Numbered from the stretch's first letter, positions 25,739 to 37,973 are shown. The stretch: 64,000 nucleotides of DNA from DATARH01 sp963705325 (GCA_963705325.1 OY970069.1:4898001-4962000); one strand, 5' to 3'. The notes: generated from the letters alone by a model not told the origin. Numbers and translations are program-made.

Positions 25739-27091
25739 ATGGAGCCCGCGAAACCGACTGCGCTGGGTATCGCCGCCGATCTCGCGGCCGGCCGCACGAC
25801 AAGCCGCGCGCTCGTCGAGGCGGCGCTCGCGCGGATCGCCGATCCCGCCGGCGAAGGGGCGCGCACTTTCACCAAGGTCTATGCGCATCAGGCGCGCACT
25901 GCGGCGGACGCCCAAGACCAATTGCGCAAGGCGGGCTATGTGGCCTCGCCGCTGGCAGGCCTGCCGGTATCGATCAAGGATCTGTTCGACGTCGCCGGCG
26001 AGGTCACCCTGGCTGGCTCGACGGCGCTCGACGACCAGCCGCCGGCGGAGCGCGACGCGCCGGTCGTCGCGCGACTGAAGGCCGCCGGCGCGGTGATCGT
26101 CGGCAAGACCAATATGACCGAATTCGCGTTCTCCGGTGTCGGCATCAACCCGCATTATGGCACGCCTGGAAGCCCGTACGACCGGCGACGCGTTCCTGGC
26201 GGATCGTCGGCCGGCGCGCCGGTTTCGGTGGCAGACGGCCAGGCGATTGTCGCAATCGGCACCGACACGGGCGGCTCCGTGCGCATACCGGCGGCGCTCT
26301 GCGGGGTCGTCGGGTTCAAGCCGACGGCGAAACGCGTTCCGCGCGACGGCGCCATCCCTTTGTCCACAACGCTTGACTCAATCGGTCCGCTGGCCAACAG
26401 CGTCGCCTGCTGCGCTATCGCAGACGCCGTCATGGCAGGCGAAGAAGCGAAAGCGCCTGCCCCGGTTCCGGTCGACGGCTTACGACTGGGCGTGCCGCAA
26501 AGCTTCGTCCTCGACGACCTGGCTCCCGAGGTCGCGACTTCCTTCACCGACGCCTGCACTGCGTTGTCGCGCGCCGGCGCGCGCATCGTCGATCTGCCGC
26601 TGAAAGAGCTTTCCGAATATCCGGCGCTCAGTGATCGCGGGCTTCTCGCCAACACCGAAGCCTTCGCTTGGCACGAGGGGTTGATGGCGCGGCGCGGCAA
26701 CGAATACGACCCGCGCGTGCGCTCGCGGATCGAGCTCGGGCGCAACGTCAGCGCTGCGGCCTATGTCAGGCTGATAGCCGGGCGAACCGACTGGATCGCC
26801 CGGGTCGCGGCGCGCACCGCCGAATTCGACGCGCTGCTGATGCCAACGGTCGCGATAACCGCGCCGCCAATCGCTGCCTTTGCCGAAGACAAGGAGTATT
26901 TCCGCCTCAACTTCCTCATCCTGCGCAACACGTCGGTGATCAATTTCCTCGACCGCTGCGCGATCACACTGCCGATCCAGCCGCCCGGCGCCGCGCCGGT
27001 CGGGCTGATGGTGGTCGGCGAACACGGTGGTGACCGCCGGTTGTTGGCCATCGCCAGCGGTATCGAGGCGACGCTCGCAAGGCGCGAATAG
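25739..27091 (+). CDS. amidase signature-family hydrolase
   Basis: The 450-residue product has the Ser-cisSer-Lys triad: K80 in P-V-S-I-K-D-L-F-D, cis-Ser 156/157 in P-G-G-S-S-A-G, and S180 in D-T-G-G-S-V-R-I-P-A-A-L-C-G. It is cytoplasmic (no signal peptide) and close to GatA-like amidases in length. No GatB or GatC is nearby, so it is a catabolic amidase rather than part of tRNA amidation. It shares an operon with the enoyl-CoA hydratase before it. Substrate unknown. Confidence 0.9.
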   Translation: MEPAKPTALGIAADLAAGRTTSRALVEAALARIADPAGEGARTFTKVYAHQARTAADAQDQLRKAGYVASPLAGLPVSIKDLFDVAGEVTLAGSTALDDQPPAERDAPVVARLKAAGAVIVGKTNMTEFAFSGVGINPHYGTPGSPYDRRRVPGGSSAGAPVSVADGQAIVAIGTDTGGSVRIPAALCGVVGFKPTAKRVPRDGAIPLSTTLDSIGPLANSVACCAIADAVMAGEEAKAPAPVPVDGLRLGVPQSFVLDDLAPEVATSFTDACTALSRAGARIVDLPLKELSEYPALSDRGLLANTEAFAWHEGLMARRGNEYDPRVRSRIELGRNVSAAAYVRLIAGRTDWIARVAARTAEFDALLMPTVAITAPPIAAFAEDKEYFRLNFLILRNTSVINFLDRCAITLPIQPPGAAPVGLMVVGEHGGDRRLLAIASGIEATLARRE

Positions 27092-27109
27092 GAAGATGGC
27101 GGGGGACCG

Positions 27110-28711
27110 TCAGGCGGCGTCCTTGAGCACCATGTCCGCCGCCTTCTCGCCGATCATGATCGATGGTGCGTTGGTATTGCCCGAAGTGAGCGTCGGCATG
27201 ATCGAGGCGTCGGCGACGCGCAACCCGCCGATACCGTGCACGCGCAACCGAGAGTTGACGACGGCCATCGGATCGGAGCCCATCTTGCAGGTGCCGACCG
27301 GGTGGTAGGTCGTCTCGCCAACTTCCCTCACCCACTCAAGGATCTGCTCGTCAGTAGTGCGCTCGGGCCCCGGCCCGACTTCGGTAATTTGTAACGAAGC
27401 CATTGCCGGTGCGGTCATGATGGCGCGGGCGATGCGGATCGCGCGGACCGTCAGCTCGGCGTCGGGCGGCGCCGACAGGAAGTTGAAGGCGATCGCTGGC
27501 GGCCGTTTCGCATCGGCCGAGGTAATGTGGATGTGCCCCCTGCTCTCCGGGCGCATCGGATGCGCGTAGCAGGTGAAGCCGGACTGCTTGGCGATGCGCG
27601 GGCCGTTGGGGCCCTGCACGGTCAGCATCGGCACCCAGCCGAGTAGCAGGTCCGGCGCCTCCAATCCTTCGCGTGAGCAGACGAACGCCCGCATCGGCGC
27701 GCCGACCGATGCAAGAAAGCCCTTGCGGAACAGCGCGTAGCGCGCCGCCTGATACACCATGCCCAGCCCGCGAGCCCGGTCGTTGTAGGTAATCCCCCTC
27801 TTGCCGACGAGCCACCGCGTGCGCGGCGCATAGTGGTCGCGCAAATTCTCGCCGACCCCGGGCAGTTCGTGCCTCACCTCGATGCCGAGCTTGCGCAGGC
27901 GCTCGGGCTGGCCGATGCCCGAGAGTTCCAGCAGCTGCGGCGAGTTGATCGTGCCGCCGCAGACCACGACCTCGCGGGCCGCGGCGGCCTCCCGCACTTC
28001 GCCGCCGACGGAATAGCGCACGCCGGTACAGCGCTTGCCGTCGAGCACGAGGCCCTCGGTCAGGGCGCCGGTCTCGATGCGCAAGTTTCGCCGGTTGCGA
28101 ATCGGGTCGAGATAGGCGCGGGCAGTGCTCTGACGGCGCCCGCGCGCGATGGTCGCCTGGCTCATCACGATGCCTTCCTGGCTGGCACCGTTGTAGTCCG
28201 GGTTGTGCGGGATACCGACCTCGCCCGCCGCCTGAATCAGCGCGCGAAAGATCGGGTCGCGCGGTGGCGGGTCGGTGACGCGCAGTGGGCCTTCGCGGCC
28301 GCGGAACCGATCGTCTCCACCGCCCTCATAACTTTCCATGCGCCTGAAGAACGGCAAAACCTCTTCGTAGCTCCAGCCCTGGTTGCCCATCTGCGCCCAG
28401 GTGTCGAAATCCTGAGCTTGGCCGCGCACGAAGGCCATGCCGTTGATCGAGCTGGAACCGCCCAGGAGCTTGCCGCGCGGCACCGGAATACTTCGGCCGT
28501 TAGTGGCGGTCTCCGGCTCCGACGAATAAAGCCAGTTGGCGGCGGGGTTCTTGATCAGCCGCGCCGAGCCGACTGGGATGAATGACCACGGATGGCTCGC
28601 CCGGCCCGCCTCCAGCAGCAGCACCTTGTTGCGCGGATCAGCTGAAAGGCGGTGCGCCACCGCCGCGCCGGCTGAGCCCGCACCGACAACGACGTAATCA
28701 TAGGTCTGCAT
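27110..28711 (-). CDS. GMC-family FAD oxidoreductase (choline dehydrogenase-like)
   Basis: The 533-residue product starts with the FAD-binding motif V-V-V-G-A-G-S-A-G-A-A-V, has the GMC signature P-R-G-K-L-L-G-G-S-S-S-I-N-G-M, and ends with catalytic His (T-Y-H-P-V-G-T-C-K-M-G) and Asn (S-G-N-T-N-A-P-S). Such enzymes oxidise alcohols to aldehydes with FAD. It is convergent with the amidase and divergent from a second GMC gene 150 bases away; the gap must hold both promoters. No signal peptide is present. Substrate unknown. Confidence 0.9.
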   Translation of the reverse strand: MQTYDYVVVGAGSAGAAVAHRLSADPRNKVLLLEAGRASHPWSFIPVGSARLIKNPAANWLYSSEPETATNGRSIPVPRGKLLGGSSSINGMAFVRGQAQDFDTWAQMGNQGWSYEEVLPFFRRMESYEGGGDDRFRGREGPLRVTDPPPRDPIFRALIQAAGEVGIPHNPDYNGASQEGIVMSQATIARGRRQSTARAYLDPIRNRRNLRIETGALTEGLVLDGKRCTGVRYSVGGEVREAAAAREVVVCGGTINSPQLLELSGIGQPERLRKLGIEVRHELPGVGENLRDHYAPRTRWLVGKRGITYNDRARGLGMVYQAARYALFRKGFLASVGAPMRAFVCSREGLEAPDLLLGWVPMLTVQGPNGPRIAKQSGFTCYAHPMRPESRGHIHITSADAKRPPAIAFNFLSAPPDAELTVRAIRIARAIMTAPAMASLQITEVGPGPERTTDEQILEWVREVGETTYHPVGTCKMGSDPMAVVNSRLRVHGIGGLRVADASIMPTLTSGNTNAPSIMIGEKAADMVLKDAA

Positions 28712-28860
28712 CTCGTCGCGCTCCTCCCGCTGGGCGCCTTCTCGCGATTGTGGGTCTTCTCGACGGTCGCCGGAAGCTCAATCGCCACATAGCGCCCTCG
28801 CCGCATTGCATCGGACGAACCGATCGGGGCATGGTGCGCCGGAGCGGAGGAAAGACCGGC

Positions 28861-30463
28861 ATGAGCGATCCCGTAGACGTGCTGATCATCGGCGCCGGCG
28901 CGTCTGGCGCGGCGGTAGCGTGGAGCCTCGCCGAGACCAAGATGCACATCGTCTGTCTCGAACAGGGTGGCTGGATGAACCCGGCGACCTACCCGAGCAC
29001 CGGCCGCGATTGGGAGGCGCGCTTTTTCGGTGACTATTCGCCGAGCCCCAACATCCGCGGCCGGCCCGAGGACTACCCGATCAACGACGACAACTCGCCG
29101 ATCAAGGTGGTGAACTTCAACGCCGTGGGCGGTAGCACGATCATGTACACGGCGCACTTCCCGCGCCTGCATCCGTCGGACTTCCGCGTGAAGAGCCTCG
29201 ATGGCGTGGCTGACGACTGGCCGGTCGACTACGACACGCTGGCGCCGTTCTTCGCGGAAAACGACCGGATGATGGGGGTCTCAGGCCTCGCCGGCGATCC
29301 CGCGCGTTCCGCCGCGACGCCCGCCGATGCCGCCGCTGCCGCTCGGCCGCTCCGGCGCGATGCTGGGCAAGGCGATGAACCGGCTCGGCTGGCACTGGTG
29401 GCCATCGGACACCACCGTCGCGACCGTCGACTACGAGGGTCGCGCGCAAGTGCATCAATCTCGGCCATTGCACGCCCGGCCTGCGCACAGGGCGCGAAGG
29501 CGAGCACCGACATCACCTACTGGCCTGCGGCGCAGCGCGCCGGCGTGGAGCTGCGCACGCATTGCCGGGTGCGCGAGATCACCACCGACGAGCACGGAAT
29601 GGCCGCCGGTGTCGTCTATTACGACGCCGACGGCAAGGAGCAGTTCCAAGCGGCGCACGTCGTGGTGCTCGCCTGCAACGGCGTGGGAACGCCGCGGCTG
29701 CTGTTGAATTCGGCCTCCGGGCGGTTCCCCAACGGGCTGGCCAATTCGAGCGGGCTAGTCGGCAAGAACCTGATGTTCCACCCCTACGCGCAGGTATACG
29801 GCTATGTCGCGGGGGAGACCGACAGCAACCGCGCACCGCCGACCTGCTTGTGGAGCAAGGAGTTCTACGAAACCGACAAATCGCGCGGCTTCGTGCGCGG
29901 CTACACCTTTCAGTTCGGCCGCGGCGTCGGACCAATCATGGAAGCTGTCCAGAGCGAGGCAAAAGGCCTGCTGCCGTGGGGCGCCGGGCATCACGCCGCG
30001 TTCCGCCGGCTCAACGGGCATCGCCTGACGCTGTCGGCGATCTGCGAGGATTTGCCCGAGGAGCATAACCGCGTCACCCTCGATCCCGTCCTAAAGGATA
30101 GCAACGGCGTTCCGTCACCGCGCATCAACTACACCGATCGGCGAGAACACCGCCGAAATGATGGAGCACGGCATCGCCCGGGCGAAAGAAATCCTCGCCG
30201 CGGCCGAGGCGACCGACATCTGCGTCAATAGCCCTATTCTTTATGGCGGCTGGCACCTGCTGGGCACGGCGCGCATGGGTACCGACCCGGAGCGCTCGGT
30301 GGTCAACGAATGGGGCCGGTCGCACGATGTGAAAAACCTGTTCATCGTCGACGGCAGTTTGTTCGTCACGTCCGGTGGCGTGAACCCGACTTCCACGATC
30401 CAGGCGCTGGCGCTCTATGTCGCCGACCAGATGAAGCAGCGCCTCGCCAATTTATTCGACTGA
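28861..30463 (+). pseudogene. GMC-family oxidoreductase (gluconate/sorbitol dehydrogenase-like), four +1 frameshifts
   Basis: From ATG 28861 (I-I-G-A-G-A-S-G-A-A-V-A-W) the frame is good to about 29300. One extra base there moves it to a frame reading P-P-M-P-P-L-P-L-G-R-S-G. Another near 29441 gives C-I-N-L-G-H-C-T-P-G, a third near 29478 gives C-A-Q-G-A-K-A-S-T-D-I-T-Y-W-P, and a fourth near 30137 gives the C-terminus with catalytic G-W-H-L-L-G-T-A-R-M-G and G-G-V-N-P-T-S. All four are single-base insertions, so sequencing error is as likely as decay. The corrected protein would be about 533 residues, intact in every motif. It is followed by a subunit-3-like gene, as in membrane gluconate dehydrogenases. 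Confidence 0.8.
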
Positions 30464-30471
30464 GGCAAGAG

Positions 30472-30919
30472 ATGTCCGACGATAGCTCCCTCACTCCGCC
30501 GCAACGCGACGATCTGCGCGTTCTCTCGGGCCTCATCATCCCGGCTAGCGCGGAATTCGATGTACCTGGCGCGGATGATCCGGCGATCCAGGCCGATATG
30601 CTGGCCACGCTCGGGCGCGACGCGGGCCATGTGCGGGAGGCGCTGGACCAGCTCGCGCGCCTCGCCGGGCGCGCCGCTGGCCGGTCTCAACCCTGCGCGG
30701 CGTGAGGCGGTGGCCATGGAGCTACGCGCAAATGGCGGATCCGCGGTGGCGACTCTGACCCGCGTCGTGCTGCAATGCTACTATCGCGACGACCGGGTTG
30801 TCCGTTCGCTCGGATTGGAGCCGCGACCGCCTTACCCGAGGGGTCACGTGTTGGAGGACGGCGATTGGTCGCTCCTCGACCCGATCCGGGCGCGGCCACC
30901 GTTCTGGCGCCGCGCATAA
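30472..30919 (+). pseudogene. gluconate 2-dehydrogenase subunit 3-like small subunit, one frameshift
   Basis: ATG 30472 lies 8 bases after the GMC stop. The first frame reads L-T-P-P-Q-R-D-D-L-R-V-L-S-G-L-I-I-P and runs to about 30670. A +1 shift then leads to R-E-A-V-A-M-E-L-R-A and ends W-S-L-L-D-P-I-R-A-R-P-P-F-W. The L-x-x-L-x-x-x-I-I-P-A opening is typical of gluconate 2-dehydrogenase subunit 3 proteins that accompany GMC subunits. No Tat signal is visible. The single +1 break matches the pattern in the gene before. Confidence 0.65.
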
Positions 30920-31088
30920 CTCTCCCGGTCACATGCCGGCTAAATCGGCTGTCGTCGAGACCAGCGATGTGCTTCGGTCTCAAGGTTCGTTGCGCCGTCT
31001 CTTGGCGGTGAGATTGACCTGGATCAACGCCGGCGGCCGGCGCGCGCTTTAGATTTCGCGCGAACCCGGAACACATCACGGGAATATC

Positions 31089-32839
<1,751 letters not shown>

Positions 32840-32843
<4 letters not shown>

Positions 32844-33826
32844 GTGCCAGAGTTCACCTCGACCATGATCACGTGCGTCACTTGCTGCGGCAGATGATCC
32901 GCATTCGCCATTTCGAGTCGAAATGCGTCGAGCTGTACCAAGCGCAAAAGATTCTCGGCTTTCTGCACCTTTACGACGGCGAGGAAGCGGTCTCGGTCGG
33001 AGTCATGGAGGCGCTCAGTCCAGAGGATGCTGTTGTCGCCACCTATCGCGAGCACGGCCAAGCGATCGCCCGCGGCATCGGCATGGATGTGCTGATGGCC
33101 GAGATGCTGGGCAAGCAGGAGGGCTGCTGCCGCGGGCGGGGCGGGTCGATGCACATCTTCGACCGAAAGACACGTTTCTATGGCGGGAACGCCATCGTCG
33201 GCGGCGGATTGCCCTTGGCTGTCGGTGTCGCGCTCGGCGACAAGATGCAGCGCCGATCCGCGGTCACTGCCTGCTTCTTCGGCGATGGCGCGGTCGATGA
33301 AGGCGAATTCCACGAGAGCATGAACCTCGCATCGCTGTGGAAGCTGCCGGTGCTGTTCGTCTGCGAAAATAACCTTTACGCGATGGGGATGGCGCTGGCG
33401 CGCGCCGAGGCGGAAACTGATCTCGCCCACAAGGCCGCTGCATACCGGATGCCGGGAGTCGCAGTCGACGGGATGGACGTGGTGGCGGTCGAGAGCGCGG
33501 CGCGAAACGCGGTCGAGCAGATTCGCGCTGGCGGCGGGCCGCAATTCCTCGAATGCCGCACCTATCGGTTTCGCGCGCATTCGATGTTCGATGCCCAGCT
33601 CTACCGCTCCAAGGAGGAGATCGAAGACTGGCGCCGGAAGGGCCCGATCGGCCGCTTTGAGGGCTGGCTCATCAGCAACGGGCTGATCCATGAGGACGAG
33701 GTGCACCGCATCGAAGCCGAGGCCGACGCCGAGATTGAGAAAGCCGTCGCCTTCGCTGAAGCGGGAACTCTCGAACCGGTGGAGGAATTGGAATCCTTCG
33801 TCACGATGGAGACCATGCCGGCATGA
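32840..33826 (+). CDS. TPP-dependent 2-oxo-acid/acetoin dehydrogenase E1 alpha subunit
   Basis: The 328-residue product has G-E-E-A-V-S-V-G-V-M-E-A, the active-site loop G-R-G-G-S-M-H-I, and the TPP motif G-D-G-A-V-D-E-G-E-F-H-E-S-M-N-L-A ... E-N-N. Length and motifs fit PdhA/AcoA. It overlaps the synthetase before and the beta subunit after by 4 bases each. Acetoin-type enzymes cleave acetoin or diketones to acetyl groups, pyruvate-type ones decarboxylate 2-oxo acids; the sequence alone does not decide between them. The regulatory serine sites of eukaryotic PdhA are not assessed. Confidence 0.9.
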
Positions 33827-34812
33827 CCGCCGCGCCCCCCATCACCTATCGCGAAGCCTGCCGCCAGGCACTGCGCGACGCGCTGCTCAACGACCCCAAG
33901 ACGTTTCTGATGGGCGAGGATATCGGCCGCTATGGCGGCTGTTACGCGGTCACCAAGGGATTGCTTGACGAGTTTGGCGAGGAGCGTATCCGCGATACCC
34001 CGCTCTCGGAGAGCGCCTATGTCGGCGCGGGCATCGGCGCGGCGCTCGCTGGAATGCGGCCGATCGTCGAGATCATGACGGTCAATTTCAGCCTGCTGGC
34101 GCTGGATCAGATCGTCAACAACGCCGCCACGATCCCGCACATGTCCGGTGGGCAATTCGCGGTGCCGCTCGTGATCCGCATCGCGACCGGCGGCGGAAGG
34201 CGGGTTGCGGCACAGCACTCGCATAGTCTTGAAGGCTGGTACGCCCACATCCCCGGCCTGCGTATCCTGGCGCCGGCCGTGCTGGAGGACGCCCGCTACA
34301 TGCTGGCGGCGGCGCTCGCCGACCCGAACCCAGTGCTGATCTTTGAGCACGTCATGCTCTACAACGTCGAGGGTGAGCTCGACCCCGCCGTCACCGACGT
34401 CGACATCGACCATGCCAAGGTGCGGCGTGAGGGCAGCGACGTGACCTTGATCGCCTATGGCAACGGGCTCATCAAGGCCCTCTCCGCGGCAGAAGCGCTT
34501 GCGGCTGACGGGATCGCCGCGGAAGTGGTCGATCTCCGCGTGCTGCGGCCGCTCGACACCGCGACCATCCTCGCTTCGGTCACGAAGACGCGGCGCTGCG
34601 TCATCGTCGATGAAGGCTGGAGGAGCGGGTCGCTCTCGGCCGAGATCGGCATGCGCATCGCCGAGGGAGCGTTCTTTGATCTCGACGCTCCACTGCGCCG
34701 CGTCTGCGGCCGCGAGGTGCCGATGCCCTACGCGGCGCATCTCGAGGACGCCGCGCTGCCTCAGCCCGCCGATATTGCTGCCGCGGCGCGGGGTCTGGTG
34801 CGCCCGGCGTGA
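33823..34812 (+). CDS. TPP-dependent 2-oxo-acid/acetoin dehydrogenase E1 beta subunit
   Basis: The 329-residue protein is a standard E1 beta: M-G-E-D-I-G-R-Y-G-G-C near residue 28, D-T-P-L-S-E-S-A-Y-V-G-A-G-I-G-A in the middle, Q-H-S-H-S-L-E-G-W, and a transketolase C-terminal domain with V-V-D-L-R-V-L-R-P-L-D. It pairs with the E1 alpha just before it (ATGA overlap) and overlaps the E2 start by 4 bases, so the three are made in equal amounts. Confidence 0.9.
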   Translation: MTAAPPITYREACRQALRDALLNDPKTFLMGEDIGRYGGCYAVTKGLLDEFGEERIRDTPLSESAYVGAGIGAALAGMRPIVEIMTVNFSLLALDQIVNNAATIPHMSGGQFAVPLVIRIATGGGRRVAAQHSHSLEGWYAHIPGLRILAPAVLEDARYMLAAALADPNPVLIFEHVMLYNVEGELDPAVTDVDIDHAKVRREGSDVTLIAYGNGLIKALSAAEALAADGIAAEVVDLRVLRPLDTATILASVTKTRRCVIVDEGWRSGSLSAEIGMRIAEGAFFDLDAPLRRVCGREVPMPYAAHLEDAALPQPADIAAAARGLVRPA

Positions 34813-35988
34813 GCGACTTCCTGATGCCGGCGCTGGGCGCCGATATGGAGGCCGGCACGCTTGTGGAATGGCTGATCAAGCTGGGCGACAGGGTAAAGCG
34901 TGGCGATATCGTCGCTGTCGTGGAGACTCAAAAAGGCGCGATTGAGATCGAGACATTCAACGAAGGCATCGTCTCCGAACTGGTCGTGCCGGTGGGGACG
35001 AAAGTACCGGTCGGCAGCCTGATCGCGCGCATCGGCGAGCCAAGCGAGGCCGCGCCGGAAACGCCAGTGATGGCGGCGCCTCCAGTTATGCCTCAACCTC
35101 AGCCGCCGCCCGCCGCCGCGCCGACGGCACCGCCGCGGCTCGGTCGCGCTGGTGTCAGGATCACTCCGGCCGCGCGCCGGCGCGCGGCCGAGCTCGGTAT
35201 CGATCCGGCAACATTATCGGGCACAGGAGTGGACGGCGCCGTATCGGTTGCCGACGTCGAGGCAGCCGTCGCTCGTCAACCGGTAGCGCTGGCGACGCCA
35301 GCACGGCGTCGCACCGGCTTCGATGCCGCCGAGATGCGCAAGGCAATCGCCGCCGCGATGGGGCGATCGAAGCGCGAAATTCCGCATTATTATTTGAGCC
35401 ATACAGTTGATCTCGGGGTTGCCCTGGCTTGGCTCACGGCGTTCAACGAGGCCCAGCCAGTGCCCAACCGGCTGCTTCCCGCCGTCATGCTGCTGAAGGC
35501 AACCGCGCTGGCGTTGCGCGAGGTGCCGCAACTCAATGGAACCTATGTCGACGACCAGTTTCGGCCGGGGCCAGGCATCCATGTCGGGTGGGCGATCTCA
35601 TTGCGTGGCGGCGGCCTGGTCGCGCCGGCGGTCGTCGACGCCGATACCCGCCCTCTCACCGAGCTGATGGCGATGATGCGCGATCTCGTCCAGCGCGCCC
35701 GCGCCGGGGGCTTGCGCAGCTCAGAACTCGGCTCTGCTACCACCACCGTCACCAGCCTTGGCGATCGCGGCGCCGAGACGGTGCTCGGCATCATCTATCC
35801 GCCGCAGGTGGCGCTGATCGGGTTTGGTGGCATTGCGGTTCGGCCGTGGGTCGTTGACGGCCGAGTTCGAGCCGCGGCCGCTCGTCACGGTCAGTCTCGC
35901 CGGCGATCACCGCGCCAGCGACGGACATGTTGGCGGATTGCTCCTCAACGCGATCGAGCGGTTGTTGCAAGAACCGGGGAAGCTATGA
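34809..35988 (+). CDS. dihydrolipoamide acyltransferase (E2), frameshifted near its C-terminus
   Basis: GTG 34809 overlaps the E1 beta stop. Residues 1-75 are a lipoyl domain with the lipoylated K42 in V-E-T-Q-K-G-A. A Pro/Ala linker follows, and residues 117-158 are a peripheral subunit-binding domain (I-T-P-A-A-R-R-R-A). The catalytic domain starts near 170. An extra T at 35866-35867 shifts the frame. After correction it continues E-P-R-P-L-V-T-V-S-L-A-G-D-H-R-A-S-D-G, with the D-H-R-x-x-D-G-type active site, and ends at TGA 35986-35988. Uncorrected, the frame runs on into the following ACP and gives a false fusion. No E3 is nearby. Confidence 0.85.
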
Positions 35989-36221
35989 GCGACGCTGAAG
36001 CCAGATCGATGATCGTCGACATTCTCGGCGGAATAGCGCCGGAGGGCGATTTTGTTACCCTCTCTGGGGATGAAGATCTGCGCGAGGCGCTCGATCTCGA
36101 CTCGATGGACTTCATGAATTTCATCGTCGCGCTGCACGAGCGCACGGGGATCAATATTCCCGAAGCCGATTATCCCAAACTTCGGACGCTCGACGGCGCC
36201 ATCGCGTATCTCGAGCGCTAA
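35985..36221 (+). CDS. acyl carrier protein linked to the E1/E2 operon
   Basis: ATG 35985 overlaps the corrected E2 stop (ATGA). The 78-residue acidic product has the phosphopantetheine site S40 in L-D-L-D-S-M-D-F and the helix pattern of acyl or peptidyl carrier proteins (L-H-E-R-T-G-I-N-I-P). It is not part of a fatty-acid operon. Its place as the last gene of a synthetase-E1-E2 operon suggests that an acyl group made or carried by this system is passed to a dedicated carrier; that is inference. Confidence 0.85.
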   Translation: MSDAEARSMIVDILGGIAPEGDFVTLSGDEDLREALDLDSMDFMNFIVALHERTGINIPEADYPKLRTLDGAIAYLER

Positions 36222-36251
36222 AGCTGCTTTCGGCCTCGGGTCACTCTGACG

Positions 36252-37151
36252 TTACACGAGCGCGATCGGCCGCACCGGGCACCCGGTTGCCCCTTTGAAT
36301 TTCGTGGCCAACAAAACAAAGCAGAAGCTGGCGACACGCTCGCACGCCAATTCGTCGAGCGCCAGGTTCTCGATCAGATGGACACCGGCTTCGGCGAGAA
36401 CATGCTGGTGCACCGGCATCATCACGCTGCGGTCGGGATTCGGCAGCACCTCCACCGCCATATTGTCACAGCCGATCGCGACCACCTCGCGCTGGGTCAG
36501 CCACTTGGCGGCAGGTACGTCGATCCCGGCCTCGCCCTCCAGATAGCGCGGATTGTCGACCCCGAAAAACCGGCCCCAGCCGGTGCGGATCAACACGACA
36601 TCACCGGGCTCGATCGCCAGCCCGGCATTGTCCGCGGCGCGGGCGAGATCGTCCGGGGTCACGACGCGGCCCGGGCTGAGGAATTGGCCGCCATCGAGGC
36701 CCGACACATCCAACATGATGCCGCGGGTAATCATCGGCGGGATGTGCTCGATGCCGAGGCGATCAAGTCCCCAATCGGTTACGACTTCCGCCGCCTTCAA
36801 ACCGTTATAGAGATGCTCACCGATGCTGAAATGGCCGAGCGCGTCGATATGCGTGCCCACATGCATCGTCATTTCGGCGCGCTCGACATTCGAGCCGGCG
36901 TCGTTTGTTGCCCCGATCCCGCGGCGGCGTTTGATCGAGTCGCGCCATGACGCCCAGATCGACATCAGGAACGGCGTCTGGTTGGGTGCCATGAACGGCG
37001 CGGCCGGGCTGATTTCGTGACTCAAGTCAAAAACCCGCCCCTCGCGGATCGAGCGCAGCGATGATAGCCGCCGCTCCTGCGTCAGCAGATTGCCGGCGCC
37101 GAGCTGATCGGACGGGCCCCATCTCGAGTGATCGTGAATGGCGTGGGTCAT
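36252..37151 (-). CDS. cyclase-family metal-dependent hydrolase (kynurenine formamidase-like)
   Basis: ATG 37151 gives 299 residues. It has the family metal motif H-x-G-T-H-I-D (T-M-H-V-G-T-H-I-D-A-L-G-H), F-D-L-S-H-E-I near residue 40, and a C-terminal His-containing M-M-P-V-H-Q-H. Relatives hydrolyse amides or lactones or cyclise small acids. Its length is above bacterial KynB (about 210), as in the larger 'cyclase family' proteins of catabolic clusters. It is convergent with the ACP operon and upstream in direction from it is the cupin gene, on the same strand. Confidence 0.85.
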   Translation of the reverse strand: MTHAIHDHSRWGPSDQLGAGNLLTQERRLSSLRSIREGRVFDLSHEISPAAPFMAPNQTPFLMSIWASWRDSIKRRRGIGATNDAGSNVERAEMTMHVGTHIDALGHFSIGEHLYNGLKAAEVVTDWGLDRLGIEHIPPMITRGIMLDVSGLDGGQFLSPGRVVTPDDLARAADNAGLAIEPGDVVLIRTGWGRFFGVDNPRYLEGEAGIDVPAAKWLTQREVVAIGCDNMAVEVLPNPDRSVMMPVHQHVLAEAGVHLIENLALDELACERVASFCFVLLATKFKGATGCPVRPIALV

Positions 37152-37252
37152 CGATGACAACTCCCGACAGGTCCTTTGTAGCGCGGGTGCCGGCGATCGC
37201 AAAAGCCGACGCCCGTCACCCGGGGCGCCGGCTTCCAACAGTAGGTTCTGCG

Positions 37253-37759
37253 CTAGGCGACCCGCTCGTAGGGGTAGCGCTTCACCTTCTCCATGTTCTT
37301 GCCTTCGATGCGAATGAGCCGGGTCGGACCGTCACGCCGCGGCGAATGCAGGTCGCCTTCGTTGTAGAGATAGGCCATGCCGCGGGTCAGCGTGTAATCC
37401 TTGATCGGCCGGGCCTTGCCGGGCTGTCCCTCGCCCGGGCGCGCGACCGGCTCGTAATCGGTCATAATCGTTTCGCCGGCCGCCTGACCGTAGATCGCCC
37501 AATACGGGCCGTGATCGTGCGGTTGGCTGGTATTTCTGGCGTCATGATGCACGTGGCCGAGGATGCAGAAACCGAGTTCAGGATCCTCGAACAGGATTTT
37601 CCGTTCCGGCACGTCGTCGCCCAGATGCGTTCTGACGAACTCGTCGTCCTTCAGTACCTCGCGCACGACGGCACAGACTTTTTCACGGCCCTTGGGGCCG
37701 GGATCCGCTGCCAGAATATCGTGACATGCGGACGAGAACCGTTCGAGCGTATAGGCCAT
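37253..37759 (-). CDS. cupin-fold protein, cysteine-dioxygenase-like
   Basis: ATG 37759 follows GGGAGGAAT and gives 168 residues. The cupin metal motif is H-D-H-G-P-Y-W-A-I-Y-G-Q, with the later His in E-G-D-L-H-S-P, consistent with a mononuclear iron site as in thiol dioxygenases. It precedes the cyclase gene by 101 bases on the same strand. The nearby rhodanese gene would fit sulphur chemistry, but that link is inference. Confidence 0.75.
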   Translation of the reverse strand: MAYTLERFSSACHDILAADPGPKGREKVCAVVREVLKDDEFVRTHLGDDVPERKILFEDPELGFCILGHVHHDARNTSQPHDHGPYWAIYGQAAGETIMTDYEPVARPGEGQPGKARPIKDYTLTRGMAYLYNEGDLHSPRRDGPTRLIRIEGKNMEKVKRYPYERVA

Positions 37760-37943
37760 GGATTCCTCCCTACGATCAACCGCAGCGCGGCTAAGACAGT
37801 CAGTAAGCTGACGTATCTCAGAGGCTAGCATGCTGTCGTACTGTTGAGGCGAAGAAATTTTTACCGCTCTGTTTTGGAAAAAGAAAAATTTCCACCCTCT
37901 ATTCTTGGGAATATAGACGTGGCCTGTGACGCGGCTCCCTGCG

Positions 37944-37973
37944 TTGACAATCGACTGAGCCGCCGACTAGCCT
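37944..37973 (+). promoter_or_regulatory. possible sigma-70-like promoter in the 37760-38057 divergent gap
   Basis: TTGACA at 37944-37949 is followed after 18 bases by TAGCCT at 37968-37973, about 85 bases before the amidohydrolase start. The -35 is perfect and the -10 weak. The same 298-base gap must also carry the promoter of the cupin gene on the other strand; its AT-rich block near 37850-37910 is the likely place. Confidence 0.3.

Noticed and set aside
34809..36221. Apparent E2-ACP fusion protein
   Set aside because: It results from the extra T at 35866-35867. Correction gives a normal E2 C-terminus ending in an ATGA overlap with a separate ACP.
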